Shown here piece after piece: positions 8,425-16,942 of a stretch of 64,000 nucleotides of DNA. Source of the DNA: Pseudomonas abieticivorans (lineage in GTDB: Bacteria; Pseudomonadota; Gammaproteobacteria; Pseudomonadales; Pseudomonadaceae); assembly GCF_023509015.1 (NCBI RefSeq), contig NZ_CP094975.1, forward strand, positions 5,635,501 through 5,699,500, written 5' to 3'. The notes under the pieces are model-generated. The model worked only from the letters and a program-made list of their open reading frames with translations, was not told the origin of the DNA and did no database searches. Numbering within the stretch: the first letter of the stretch is position 1; each line of letters begins with the position of its first letter. Both the position numbers and the translations under genes were made by a program.

Positions 8425-9101
8425 GCCGGCTGCAGTTTATCTGGTTCGACTTCGGCGGCGTGCTGTCACCCCCTATCCCGGCGCTGTTCGCGCAGTACCA
8501 GGTCAAGACGGGGCTGGATCCGCAGGTATTGCAACAGGCGATGCAGGATGTCGCCGACGACCTCGGCGTGCCGATGCTCGCGCCCATCGAGTGCGGGCTG
8601 CTGAGCGAGGCCGAGTGGGGCCGGCGCCTGGAACAAGCCTTGCGCCGCCGTCACCAGCACCTGGACGTGTCCCGCGCCCGTCTGCAGGCTTTCGGCGAAC
8701 ATTGGTTTGCCGGGGTGCCGGCCAATGCACCGCTGGTTGCGGCGGTCAGGGCGCTCAAGCAGGCCGGCTACCGTGTGGGCATCCTCACCAATAACGTGCA
8801 GGAGTGGTCGCCGCATTGGCGGGCGATGGTCGGGCTGGACGAGGTGATCGATCTGCTGGTGGATTCCAGCGAGCAGGGCTGCCGTAAGCCTGACGCGGCG
8901 ATCTTTGACATCGCCACGCTGCGCTCCGGGGTGGGGGCGCAGGCCAGCCTGTTGATCGATGACCTGGCCGAGAACGTCGCCGCGGCGGCAGCCTTGGGCT
9001 GGCAAACGCTGCATTTCATCGACAACGGCCAGGCGTTGGCGCACTTGCAGTGCCTGACGGGCGTGAGCCTGTTGCACCTTGCCCAGGAGTATCAGAGATG
9101 A
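8421..9101 (+). CDS. HAD-superfamily hydrolase (probable phosphatase)
   Basis: A 226-residue HAD hydrolase. Motif I is WFDFGGVL (D10), with Gly in place of the second Asp as in DFGGVL-type members. Motif II is ILTNN, the motif III lysine is in CRKPDAAIFD and motif IV is LIDDLAEN. It overlaps the AfsA-like gene by 4 bp and the following P450 by 4 bp (ATGA at both junctions). In the Streptomyces methylenomycin-furan system an HAD phosphatase (MmfP) dephosphorylates the AfsA-type product. A parallel role here is an inference from gene order. Confidence 0.85.
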   Translation: MSRLQFIWFDFGGVLSPPIPALFAQYQVKTGLDPQVLQQAMQDVADDLGVPMLAPIECGLLSEAEWGRRLEQALRRRHQHLDVSRARLQAFGEHWFAGVPANAPLVAAVRALKQAGYRVGILTNNVQEWSPHWRAMVGLDEVIDLLVDSSEQGCRKPDAAIFDIATLRSGVGAQASLLIDDLAENVAAAAALGWQTLHFIDNGQALAHLQCLTGVSLLHLAQEYQR

Positions 9102-10307
9102 GCACGACCACGCCGACAGTTTGCGTCACGCACATTCCCCACCTCGACGCGCCGCCTGCGTATCGACCCGCCCGCGCCGCCAACGGCCTGCCCAGGATTG
9201 AACTGCCCAGCGGCCACCTGGCCTATCACCTGACGCGCTACGAGCACGTGCAACAGCTGTTGCTCGACGACCGAGCCATTCGCAGCCCGTGCAATGAAGA
9301 GGGTGGCGCAAGCTTTTTGCCAACCGTCACGCCCGCGCAAATGCTGTTTAACAAAGACGTGCCCGACCATGGCCGCCTGCGCAAGGTGATCGCCCGGGAC
9401 TTCAGCCCCGCCGGGGTGGCGCGGCTGCGCGAGCAGGTGCTGCAGGCCACCCATGAGCGCCTGGATGCATTTGAGCGCCAGGCGCCGGGGGCGGACTTGT
9501 TTGCCCTGGTGCTCGATCACATACCGGCTACCGTGGACTGCCACTTGCTCGGTATTCCCTTGGCCGACCGTGGCGAGTATCGACCACTGAGCCACACGGG
9601 TGCAGGTGGCCAGTGATACGGACGTCCCGGAACTGCTGCGCCAGTTCTGGGCCCTGTTCCAGTACGTGACCGACTTGGTGACGGGGGCGCGCCCAACGCA
9701 CCCGCACGGGTTGATCCAGCAACTGGTCGCCACCCGCGCCGACAGCCAGCCGCCGCTGTCTGACGAGGAACTGGTCGGTATCCTGCTGGGCGTGCTGATT
9801 GGCGGTGACCAGAACATCCTGACGCTGTTGACCAAGTCGCTGTATACGCTGCTGGCCCAGCCTGCGCTCTGGCAGTCACTGGTGGACGAACCGGCGTTGA
9901 TTGCCGATGCGGTCGAGGAACTGCTGCGGCTGATCCCCCTGGGCACGCTGTCGATCTTTCCACGCCTGGCCAGTGTCGACCTGGACGGCCCCTGGGGGCT
10001 GATCCCGGCGGGCAGCATCGTCTACGCCGACGCCTTTGCCGCCAACCGTGACCCCGCGGTGTTTGCCCAGCCGCTGGCGATCCGTTTGGGTCGCAAGGAC
10101 GGCCGCCACCTGCAGTTCGGCTATGGCATGCACAACTGCATGGGCGCCGCCCTGGCCCGTCTGGAAATCACCACGGTGCTGCAACTGCTGGTCCAGCGCA
10201 TGCCACACCTGCGCCTGGCCGTGCCGGCAGCGCAGATCCCCTGGGTGAACGGCGTCGTCCTGCGCCGGCCGGCGTGCTTGCCGGTGCGCGGGTTTACGGG
10301 AGGTTAG
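9098..10307 (+). pseudogene. Cytochrome P450, interrupted by a +1 frameshift
   Basis: Two overlapping frames encode one bacterial class I P450 of about 400 residues. Frame 1 (from ATG 9098) runs through HGRLRKVIARDFSPAGVARL to RGEYRPLSHT. Frame 2 carries the I-helix GVLIGGDQNILTLLTK, the ExxR motif EELLR and the haem loop FGYGMHNCMGAALARLEI with its cysteine ligand. Removing one G from the GGG at 9598-9600 restores PLSHT-VQVASDTD, so a single inserted base explains the break. It may be true inactivation or a sequencing error. Coupling by ATGA to the HAD gene suggests a tailoring oxygenase for the AfsA product. Confidence 0.85.
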
Positions 10308-11023
10308 CGATCTACCGCCAGGGAGACCTGCACCGCATCCGGTCGCCAATATTCCAGGTCGAACTCCACCGCGCGTCCCTCGTCGTCAAAGCACAGGCGC
10401 TCCAGGTACAGCCCGCTAGAACCGCTGGCGATTTCCAGCAGTTCGCTTTGCCCGTCATCCAACAGGCACGGCTTGATGTTGATCTGGCTGCGGGCCTGTT
10501 GGCGGGCATAATGCTCGCGCAGCAGGGTGGTCAGCGAACCGTCCAGGGGGTGGCTGAGCAAGTCGGGGCACCAGTCTTCGCGCAGCACGTTGGTTTCCAG
10601 CAGCACCGGGCGGCTGTCTACCCAACGCCGTCGCTGCAGGTAAAACACCCCGTCGCCTTCGCGCAGGTTCATCCGCGCGGCCAGCCAGGCGTCGGCGGCG
10701 CGGCGCTCGGCACACAGGCATTCGGTGCGCGGTTCGCGGCCCTGGGCGCTGACATACTCCATGAAGCCGGTAATGCGCGTGGGGTCGTAGCGGATCGGCG
10801 TGGGCGAGACGAACCAGCCGCGGCGGTGGCCACGGTACAACGTGCCCTGGGCCTCCAGCCGTTGCAGCGCCTGGCGCAGGGTGACGCGGGTGCAGCCGAA
10901 CCGCTCGGCCATCTCGCGCTCGGTGGGAAAGCGCTCGCCAGCCAGCCACTGGCCGGCGCCAATGTCGGTGGCCAGTTGCTCGCTGATGCGCAGGTACTGG
11001 GAGTGGGCAGGCTTGATGGTCAT
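10304..11023 (-). CDS. GntR family regulator, HutC/UTRA type
   Basis: A 239-residue repressor-type protein. The N-terminal winged helix (about 1-70) has RFPTEREMAERFGCTRVTLRQAL, and the UTRA ligand domain (about 90-235) ends GLYLERLCFDDEGRAVEFDL. It is the last gene of a six-gene minus-strand operon, 14 bp after the PnuC-type gene, and its 3' end overlaps the convergent P450 by 4 bp. A TGGTATATACCA-centred palindrome of the kind bound by this subfamily lies in front of the first gene of the operon. Autoregulation through that site is therefore likely. Confidence 0.9.
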   Translation of the reverse strand: MTIKPAHSQYLRISEQLATDIGAGQWLAGERFPTEREMAERFGCTRVTLRQALQRLEAQGTLYRGHRRGWFVSPTPIRYDPTRITGFMEYVSAQGREPRTECLCAERRAADAWLAARMNLREGDGVFYLQRRRWVDSRPVLLETNVLREDWCPDLLSHPLDGSLTTLLREHYARQQARSQINIKPCLLDDGQSELLEIASGSSGLYLERLCFDDEGRAVEFDLEYWRPDAVQVSLAVDR

Positions 11024-11037
11024 GGGGGTGGCGCCGG

Positions 11038-11631
11038 TCAAAGGGACGGCTCCAGTGTACCGGGCTGCGCGGGTTGCTGCGCCAGGTCCCGTTGCCAGGC
11101 CCGCAGCCCATAGATGGCCAAGCCGATGAAGCCTGCGTACAGGGCGGCGGTCAGCGGCAAGGCCTTGTAGTAGTAAAGGCCGGTGTACACCGCATCCAGC
11201 ACGATCCACAACCACCAACTGGCGACGAACTTGCGCGCCGCCCAGTAACTGGCCACCAGGCTGTAGCCGGTCAGGGTCGCGTCCAGCCAGGGCACGGCGG
11301 CGTCGGTGAAGTGGGCCATGGCCGTGCCCAACAGCAGCGACAACAGTGCGCCGATCACTAGGCTGAGCAGGGCCAACTTCGCCGGCAGGCGTTCGACCCG
11401 TACTTTGCCTTGGTCCATGCGCCCGGTGTGCCAGCGCCACCAGCCATACCCTTGCAGGAAGGCAAATAGCACTTGCAGGAGCATGTCCGAGTAAAGCTTG
11501 ACGTCATAGAAGATCCACACGTACAGCAATACCGCCACCACGTTGACCGGCCAGCACCAAGCGGTGCGCCGCGCCGTCAGCCAGACGCCCAGTACGTTGA
11601 CCAGCACCGCCAGAATTTCCAGATTGGACAT
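11038..11631 (-). CDS. pnuC: PnuC-family vitamin/nucleoside carrier
   Basis: A 197-residue inner-membrane protein with about seven helices. PnuC carriers move unphosphorylated vitamins (nicotinamide riboside, thiamine in PnuT, riboflavin in PnuX) by facilitated diffusion and depend on a cytosolic kinase for trapping. Family features include NVLGVWLTARRTAWCWPVN and the aromatic LQGYGWWRWH. AAGGAAA precedes the ATG at 11631. It follows the TonB receptor by 13 bp. The operon also carries an APH-fold kinase, which fits the trapping mechanism. The substrate is uncertain; thiamine or a precursor is favoured by the THI5-like neighbour. Confidence 0.88.
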   Translation of the reverse strand: MSNLEILAVLVNVLGVWLTARRTAWCWPVNVVAVLLYVWIFYDVKLYSDMLLQVLFAFLQGYGWWRWHTGRMDQGKVRVERLPAKLALLSLVIGALLSLLLGTAMAHFTDAAVPWLDATLTGYSLVASYWAARKFVASWWLWIVLDAVYTGLYYYKALPLTAALYAGFIGLAIYGLRAWQRDLAQQPAQPGTLEPSL

Positions 11632-11644
11632 GAGCCATTTCCTT

Positions 11645-13801
11645 TTAGAAGTTGACCGTGGCGGACAGCCGCGCGGTGCGCGGGGCGCCCAAGAAGAGGT
11701 AACCGTCGCCGGCAAACTCGCCGACGTCGCGCCAGTAGCGCTTGTCGAACAGGTTGTCGACGCTCAGGCGCAACACCGTTTCATAGCCTTCGATGCGCGT
11801 GGTGTAGCGGCTGCCGGTGTTGAACACGGCGTAGTCGCCGACCTTGACGTTGCCTTCGCGGTTGGCGTTCTTGCTGGCGCTGTACTGCACGCCGCCCAGC
11901 AGGGCCAGGCCGTCGATGCCCGGTACGCTGTAGTCGCCATAGAAGCTGGCGCGCAGGGTGGGCACATTGATCGCCTGGTGGCCGTCGTAGGCATCGGTGC
12001 CGCTGTCACTGACCCGCGCGCGGGTGGCCGCGACGCTGGCGTTCAGTTGCAGGCGCTCGGTGGCGCGGCCGCTGGCGGTCAGTTCCAGGCCGATGTTTTT
12101 CTGCTGGCCTTGCTGTACGAAGGTAAATGTACCGTCGCCGTTGGGGCGCGAGTATTGATAGGCCTGGGTGATCTGGAACAGCGCCGCGCCTAGGCTCAGG
12201 CGTTGCCAGTCTTGCTTGATGCCCACTTCCAGTTGCCGCGAGACGGTCGGTGCCAGGGTGTCGCCGGCGTTGGTGGTAAACCAGGCCGCCTGGCTGCCCA
12301 GCGACAGGCCCTTGCTGTAGCGGGTGTACAGCGAGAGGTTGTCGCGGGGCTTGTAGATCACCGCCAGGTTAGGCAGAAACTCCCACATCTGCGTATGGCG
12401 GGTGGTGTCGCCGTCGATGTCGAAGGTCTTTTCATCCAGGCGTACCTCGCGACCGCCCAGCAGCACTTGCCACTGTTCGTTCAAGTGGATGCGGTCGTTG
12501 ATGAACAGGCCGTACTGACGGCTGTCCAGGTGCCGGTAGGTGGGGTTCAACGCGCCCTCGTAAGGGGCGTAGGTGGGCGGCGTGGCGTCGATGTTGCCGC
12601 TGCCGACCCATTCGTTGATTTCGTCGCGCTGGTCGACCGTGCGGCGAAAGGCACTCAGGCCCATGTCCAGTTCGTGGCGCAGGCCGGCGAGCTTGAATTC
12701 ACCGCTTACGCCAGCCTCGGCTTCGTCGTTGCGGCGGGTGTCGTCGGGGCTGCGGAAGTCGTAGATGTCATAGTCGCCCTCGCTGCTGAAATAATTGGGC
12801 AGTGCGCTACCCGCGCAACTGGCGGCCCCGTAGCAGCCCCAGGGGAACGAACTGTAGTCGTCGATCACCGCGCGGCTGCGCGACAGGCTCAGGCGAGCCT
12901 TCCAGTCATCGGTGAGGCGATACTCGTAGCGGCCGCTCATGTTCAGCGAGTCGATGCCCACCGGGTTGGCCCAACTTTGGTAGCCCAGGTGGTCGTGGGG
13001 GGCGGCGTGGTGCGGTACCTCGGTACCGCCCAGCAGTTGGTAGCCGGGCACCGAGCGCTGTTCGCGGGTCTGGTATTCCACGTCCAGTTGCAAGGTTGCG
13101 CGCGGGTCGATGTTCCAGTCAAAGGCCAGGGAGGCGAAATCGCGCTTGCCGTCGGCATGGTCGACGTAGGAGCGGATGTCTTCGTGGGCCAGGTTGGCGC
13201 GCAGGCCGAACTGTTGTTCGCTGCCAAACCAGGTGCCCACGTCGGTGGCCAGGGTGCGCCCGCCCTGATCGTCGGTGCCCACCGTGACCGAGCGCACGTC
13301 GGCAGGGCGCTTGGTCACGTAGTTGACCACGCCACCGGGCTCGCTGACACCGCTGGACAAGCCCGCCAGGCCCTTGAGCACTTCGACCTGTTCTTTGTTT
13401 TCCAGGGCCACGTTTTGCTCGCCGGTGATGGTGCGCCCGTTGATCTTGTAGCTGCTGGCGGCGTTCAGCGAAAAACCGCGCACCACGAAGTTCTCGTAGT
13501 AGCCGACCGGGGCGTAGCTGTCGCCCACCGCTGCGTCGTTGCGCAGCACCTCGCTGAGCAGGCGCGCTTGCTGGTCCTGCAACAGTTGCGCATTGAACAC
13601 TGAGACCGCAGCCGGGGTGTCGATCAGCGGCGCATCATTTAAGCCGGTGACCGAGGCGCTGGTGGCGCGATAACTGTCGGGCTGTTCGCCCAGCACCGTG
13701 ACGGCACTCAGGGTAGTGGGTTCCTGCGCGGCGGCCCAGTAGGGCACGAGCGCGATGCTCGACACCAGCAGGCGGGCCGGGAAGGGAAGGGGGCGAAACA
13801 T
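11645..13801 (-). CDS. TonB-dependent outer-membrane receptor
   Basis: A 718-residue receptor with a signal peptide (RLLVSSIALVPYWAAAQ), a TonB-box-like TTLSAVTVLG, a plug domain (about 45-160, with VEVLKGLAGLSSGVSEPGGV) and a 22-strand barrel ending in phenylalanine. It resembles siderophore receptors, but the operon partners (PnuC carrier, kinase, rhodanese, THI5-like protein) argue for vitamin-type cargo. AAGGAGCT lies 6 nt upstream of the ATG. I see no Fur-box-like sequence or TPP riboswitch in the 95 bp before it. Expression probably comes from the upstream operon promoter. Confidence 0.9.
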   Translation of the reverse strand: MFRPLPFPARLLVSSIALVPYWAAAQEPTTLSAVTVLGEQPDSYRATSASVTGLNDAPLIDTPAAVSVFNAQLLQDQQARLLSEVLRNDAAVGDSYAPVGYYENFVVRGFSLNAASSYKINGRTITGEQNVALENKEQVEVLKGLAGLSSGVSEPGGVVNYVTKRPADVRSVTVGTDDQGGRTLATDVGTWFGSEQQFGLRANLAHEDIRSYVDHADGKRDFASLAFDWNIDPRATLQLDVEYQTREQRSVPGYQLLGGTEVPHHAAPHDHLGYQSWANPVGIDSLNMSGRYEYRLTDDWKARLSLSRSRAVIDDYSSFPWGCYGAASCAGSALPNYFSSEGDYDIYDFRSPDDTRRNDEAEAGVSGEFKLAGLRHELDMGLSAFRRTVDQRDEINEWVGSGNIDATPPTYAPYEGALNPTYRHLDSRQYGLFINDRIHLNEQWQVLLGGREVRLDEKTFDIDGDTTRHTQMWEFLPNLAVIYKPRDNLSLYTRYSKGLSLGSQAAWFTTNAGDTLAPTVSRQLEVGIKQDWQRLSLGAALFQITQAYQYSRPNGDGTFTFVQQGQQKNIGLELTASGRATERLQLNASVAATRARVSDSGTDAYDGHQAINVPTLRASFYGDYSVPGIDGLALLGGVQYSASKNANREGNVKVGDYAVFNTGSRYTTRIEGYETVLRLSVDNLFDKRYWRDVGEFAGDGYLFLGAPRTARLSATVNF

Positions 13802-13896
13802 GGGGCAGCTCCTTGCAAAACAGGATTTTTTTTCGGGTGCAGTCGGCCGAGGCGCGGGGTAACGCGCCTGGGTCAATGACAAAGCCCGGTAAGGTA

Positions 13897-14766
13897 TCAG
13901 GCCGGAGCTGCTCCGGTGGACATTGGTAAAGCGGGGTCGGCGCTCCATTGCTGCAGCGAGCCGTCATACAGCGAAACGTTCCACTGGCCCAGCAGGGCCA
14001 GGGCGAACGCGGTGGCGGCCGCACTGATGCCGCCGCCGCAGTAAAGCAGCACGGGGCCTTGCAGCAGGTCGGCGCCCAGGCGTTCGCGCAGCACGGCCTG
14101 CGGGTGGTAACGGCCGGTGTCATCGAACAGCTGGCGGGCGGGGCGGTTGAGGCTGTTGGGAATATGCCCGCGCCGGCTATAGCGGGTGGCCGTGGCGCCC
14201 TCGAACACCGCCTGGGACAGCGCACACACCAGGCGCCCCGGCGTGCGCTGTTCACTCACGGCCTTGACCTGTTCAAGGCTGGCCCAATAGCCCGGTTGTT
14301 TGCGCAAGGTCAGCGGGGCCGTCGTCGGGCGTGGCCCAGCCATGCCTGCCAACGTCGGCTGGCCAGCCTGTTGCCAGGCGTGCAGGCCGCCGTCCAGAAT
14401 CGCCGGCGCAAGGCCCACGCTGCGCAGCATCCACCACAACCGGGCGGCCCAGAAGCCCTCGGCGCGGTCGTAGATCACCACGCGGCTGTGGTCGCTGATG
14501 CCCAGTTGACGCAGGCTCGCGGCCAGCCGGTCAAGGGGCGGCATGGCAAAACTGTAGCGTGCCGCCAGGTCGTGCAGATCATGCAGCAGGTCGGCGTGCC
14601 GGGCGTGGGGCAGGTGCTGTTCGAGCCCGCTCGGCGCGCCGCTTTCAACCTGATAGTCGCCATCGTAGCGTGGCGCCTTGAGGTTCACGGTCGCGTCGAG
14701 AATGACCAGCTCCGGGTGCTGCAACTGCGCCGCCAGCCACGCGACATCGACCAGCAGGCGGTTCAT
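13897..14766 (-). CDS. Sulfurtransferase, two-domain rhodanese (thiosulfate/3-mercaptopyruvate type)
   Basis: A 289-residue protein with two rhodanese domains. The N-terminal one has HLPHARHADLLHDL and VVIYDRAEGFWAARLWWMLR, inactive as usual. The C-terminal one has the active-site loop YCGGGISAAATAFALALLG, whose cysteine carries the persulfide. The ATG at 14766 overlaps the kinase stop by 4 bp; a TTG two codons upstream is less likely. Sulfur transfer next to a THI5-like protein and a PnuC carrier could serve thiamine-type chemistry, but nothing in the sequence fixes the acceptor. Confidence 0.87.
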   Translation of the reverse strand: MNRLLVDVAWLAAQLQHPELVILDATVNLKAPRYDGDYQVESGAPSGLEQHLPHARHADLLHDLHDLAARYSFAMPPLDRLAASLRQLGISDHSRVVIYDRAEGFWAARLWWMLRSVGLAPAILDGGLHAWQQAGQPTLAGMAGPRPTTAPLTLRKQPGYWASLEQVKAVSEQRTPGRLVCALSQAVFEGATATRYSRRGHIPNSLNRPARQLFDDTGRYHPQAVLRERLGADLLQGPVLLYCGGGISAAATAFALALLGQWNVSLYDGSLQQWSADPALPMSTGAAPA

Positions 14767-15899
14767 GCCCAATCTCCCGTGCGTTGCTGTAAATGTTCGA
14801 TCAAGCGTTGGCCTTCGCTGCTTTGGAACCAGCTGGCGTGGCGCAACAGGTAGTCATCCCAGGCAATGTTGGCACTGACGCGGTCGCCCAGAATACCGTC
14901 GAAGTATTCGGTTTCGCTGATCGCGAAATCGGCGTGCACCACCGGCAGCCAGGCGATCAGGCCCGCTATTGCCTGGGCGTTCAGTGGCGTGTGGGCCGCG
15001 TAGCCGTCCAGCATCGCGTCGACGGTGGCCAGGTCCGCCTGGGCGACACCGCCGCTGTCCAGCTCCAGCCACGGGATGGCATTGCGCTCAAGCGCCGTGG
15101 CCAGGTCATACAGCGCGCTGGTGCGGTCGCACAGGCCAAAATCGAGCACGCTGGCAACCTGGCCGTCGCGCCACAGCAGGTTGGAGGCGTGCCAGTCGTT
15201 GTGCGTCCACAGGGCCGGTTGGGTGCGTAAGTGAGGCAAGAGCTTCTGCTGGGCGGGCAATAACGCCTGGCCGAGTTCGCTGCGCCAATCGCGGCCAGCC
15301 AGGTAACGCGCCAGTGTCGGGTTGTGCTGCAGGTGCAGCTCCACCGCCGCCAGCAGATCGGGCTGGGTGAAGAGATGCCAGCGGCTGCTGAGCACGCAGG
15401 CCTGGCGCGCGGGGGCCGCGAAGTGTTCGGCGGCACGGTGCAACTGCGCCAAGGCCAGGCCAGCGGCGTGGGCATGCTCCAGGCTGTACAGGGGTGACCA
15501 GGACTGCGCATCACGGTACAGGTCGTCGCCGATGGCGCGGGCATGCACTTCATAGGTCCAGCCGCCGTGGCTGATTACCGTCGCGCCGGTGGCGCTGGCC
15601 TGTACCACCGGTGTAGCAATGCCGTTCAGGCGCAGGTGTTGGCTGAAGCCATGTTCCTCGGCAAGCCAGGCGGCGCTGCGCACGCTGGGGTGGTGGCGTT
15701 TGACGAACCACTGGCCGTGCTCGGTGCTCACCAGCGCTGCGGCAGAGAAGGGCCGTGGGCTGTGCCAATCGATGGCACGCAACGCCCCCAACTGGGGGTA
15801 CTGCGCCAGTACCGGTTGCAACTGGGCTTGGGTCAGCGTTGCCCAGATCGGCGCAACCTGCTCACCGGCCAACCCATGGCTATGCAGCGGCTGGTTCAT
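14763..15899 (-). CDS. Aminoglycoside phosphotransferase-fold small-molecule kinase
   Basis: A 378-residue APH/choline-kinase-fold enzyme. The N-lobe lysine is in GQWFVKRHHPSVR, the catalytic Brenner motif is WTHNDWHASNLLW, and the metal-binding DFG-like motif is VLDFGLCDRTSALYDLA. Relatives include homoserine, choline and thiamine kinases. It is coupled by 4-bp overlaps both to the upstream binding protein and to the downstream rhodanese. In the same operon as a PnuC carrier it is a good candidate for the kinase that traps imported substrate. That role is inferred from context. Confidence 0.85.
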   Translation of the reverse strand: MNQPLHSHGLAGEQVAPIWATLTQAQLQPVLAQYPQLGALRAIDWHSPRPFSAAALVSTEHGQWFVKRHHPSVRSAAWLAEEHGFSQHLRLNGIATPVVQASATGATVISHGGWTYEVHARAIGDDLYRDAQSWSPLYSLEHAHAAGLALAQLHRAAEHFAAPARQACVLSSRWHLFTQPDLLAAVELHLQHNPTLARYLAGRDWRSELGQALLPAQQKLLPHLRTQPALWTHNDWHASNLLWRDGQVASVLDFGLCDRTSALYDLATALERNAIPWLELDSGGVAQADLATVDAMLDGYAAHTPLNAQAIAGLIAWLPVVHADFAISETEYFDGILGDRVSANIAWDDYLLRHASWFQSSEGQRLIEHLQQRTGDWA

Positions 15900-16816
15900 G
15901 GCGCCTCCACAGGCAAGTAATCATTGGTGATGGCTGACTCCCAGGCCTGCGGATTTTGCACGATGCCATGCTGGTGCAGCCAATGGGCATAAGGCTCGAC
16001 CAATGCCTGGCGCTGCACGCCCCAGCGGTTTTGATGCAGCCAGGTGGGAGCGATGTGCGTCAGCGATTGTTCGATCAACGTGCGGGGGAAGTACGGAATG
16101 ACCCGCTCATAGGCCGCGCGGGCCAGCGCGGGCGCCTCGGCCACGCAGTGAAAGCCACGCGCGGTGGCGGCGAGGAAGGCGCGCAGGGTGTGCGCATTGG
16201 CTTGGATCCAGTCCTCGCGAGCCCCCAGCAGGTAGCTGTGGTAGGCCGGTGCGCCCCAATCACTGACCCGGTGCACCACCCGTCGCTGCGCCGCCACGGG
16301 GCTGTCCATCAAGGCTTCCCAGGCCCAATAGCCGCCGAAACTGGCGTCGGCAAGGCCGGCCTCCAGTTCTTCGGGGCGTAACTCGCGGGCACCGGCATCG
16401 ACGATGATCACGGCGTCCGGGTCGCCGCCGTCCTTTCGTACCAGGTCGCGCACCATGGCCAGCCCGCGGGGCGTGGGGTTCATGGCCAGGCGCTTGCCCA
16501 TCAGGTCACGTGGGCGTTGGATGCCCAATTCGCTCAGGGTCTGGAAGGCCTCCAGGCCCGCGTGGTTGATCGCCGCCACGCCTCTGAGCGGCTGGCCCAG
16601 GTCGCGGCGCACCAACAGGCGATTGCTGGGGAACACACTCAGGTGCGCGGCGCCTTGCAGCACATGCTGCAGGCTGTCGCCGCGCTCGGGGTCCGGCACG
16701 CACAGCTCGACATCCAGCCCAGCCTCTGCGTACCAACCGCGCTCGCGCGCCAGGTAAAAGCCCGCCGAGTTCGGCCAGGGGTGAAAGTATTCCAGCATGA
16801 TCCGCAGTGACAGCAT
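15896..16816 (-). CDS. NMT1/THI5-like substrate-binding protein without signal peptide
   Basis: A 306-residue type II periplasmic-binding-protein fold. It starts directly at the first beta strand (SLRIMLEYFHPWPNSAGFYL), so the ATG at 16816 is kept, and there is no export signal or lipobox. Relatives include ThiY, which binds thiamine pyrimidines, and yeast Thi5, which makes HMP phosphate. Only two cysteines are present and there is no Thi5-type cysteine cluster, so synthase activity looks unlikely. No ABC permease is nearby. It heads the six-gene operon. A cytosolic binding, sensing or catalytic role is open. Confidence 0.8.
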   Translation of the reverse strand: MLSLRIMLEYFHPWPNSAGFYLARERGWYAEAGLDVELCVPDPERGDSLQHVLQGAAHLSVFPSNRLLVRRDLGQPLRGVAAINHAGLEAFQTLSELGIQRPRDLMGKRLAMNPTPRGLAMVRDLVRKDGGDPDAVIIVDAGARELRPEELEAGLADASFGGYWAWEALMDSPVAAQRRVVHRVSDWGAPAYHSYLLGAREDWIQANAHTLRAFLAATARGFHCVAEAPALARAAYERVIPYFPRTLIEQSLTHIAPTWLHQNRWGVQRQALVEPYAHWLHQHGIVQNPQAWESAITNDYLPVEAP

Positions 16817-16864
16817 GACGCGCAGGCCTTGTTCGGTCTTTGAAGGTGGCCATTTATAGGCTTA

Positions 16865-16884
16865 TATTTGGTATATACCAAATA
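16865..16884. promoter_or_regulatory. GntR/HutC-type operator palindrome
   Basis: TATTTGGTATATACCAAATA is a perfect 20-bp palindrome, 49 bp upstream of the first ATG of the vitamin-salvage-like operon. Its core TGGTATATACCA closely resembles operators of UTRA-domain GntR proteins such as PhnF (TGGTATAGACCA) and DasR (TGGTCTAGACCA). The last gene of the same operon encodes exactly such a regulator. Confidence 0.75.
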
Positions 16885-16942
16885 CCGAAAAGCACTATGC
16901 TTAGTCCTGATGGCCGCGTCGGCTGCCCCGCATATGCCTGCG

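Noticed and set aside
12203..13603. Long plus-strand ORF antisense to the TonB receptor
   Set aside because: Low-complexity Gly/Ala/Val/Gln-rich translation and exact overlap with a clear receptor gene; an antisense shadow of high-GC codon usage.
13802..13896. TPP riboswitch before the TonB receptor
   Set aside because: I looked for the conserved CUGAGA and ACCUGA-type segments on the minus strand and did not find them.
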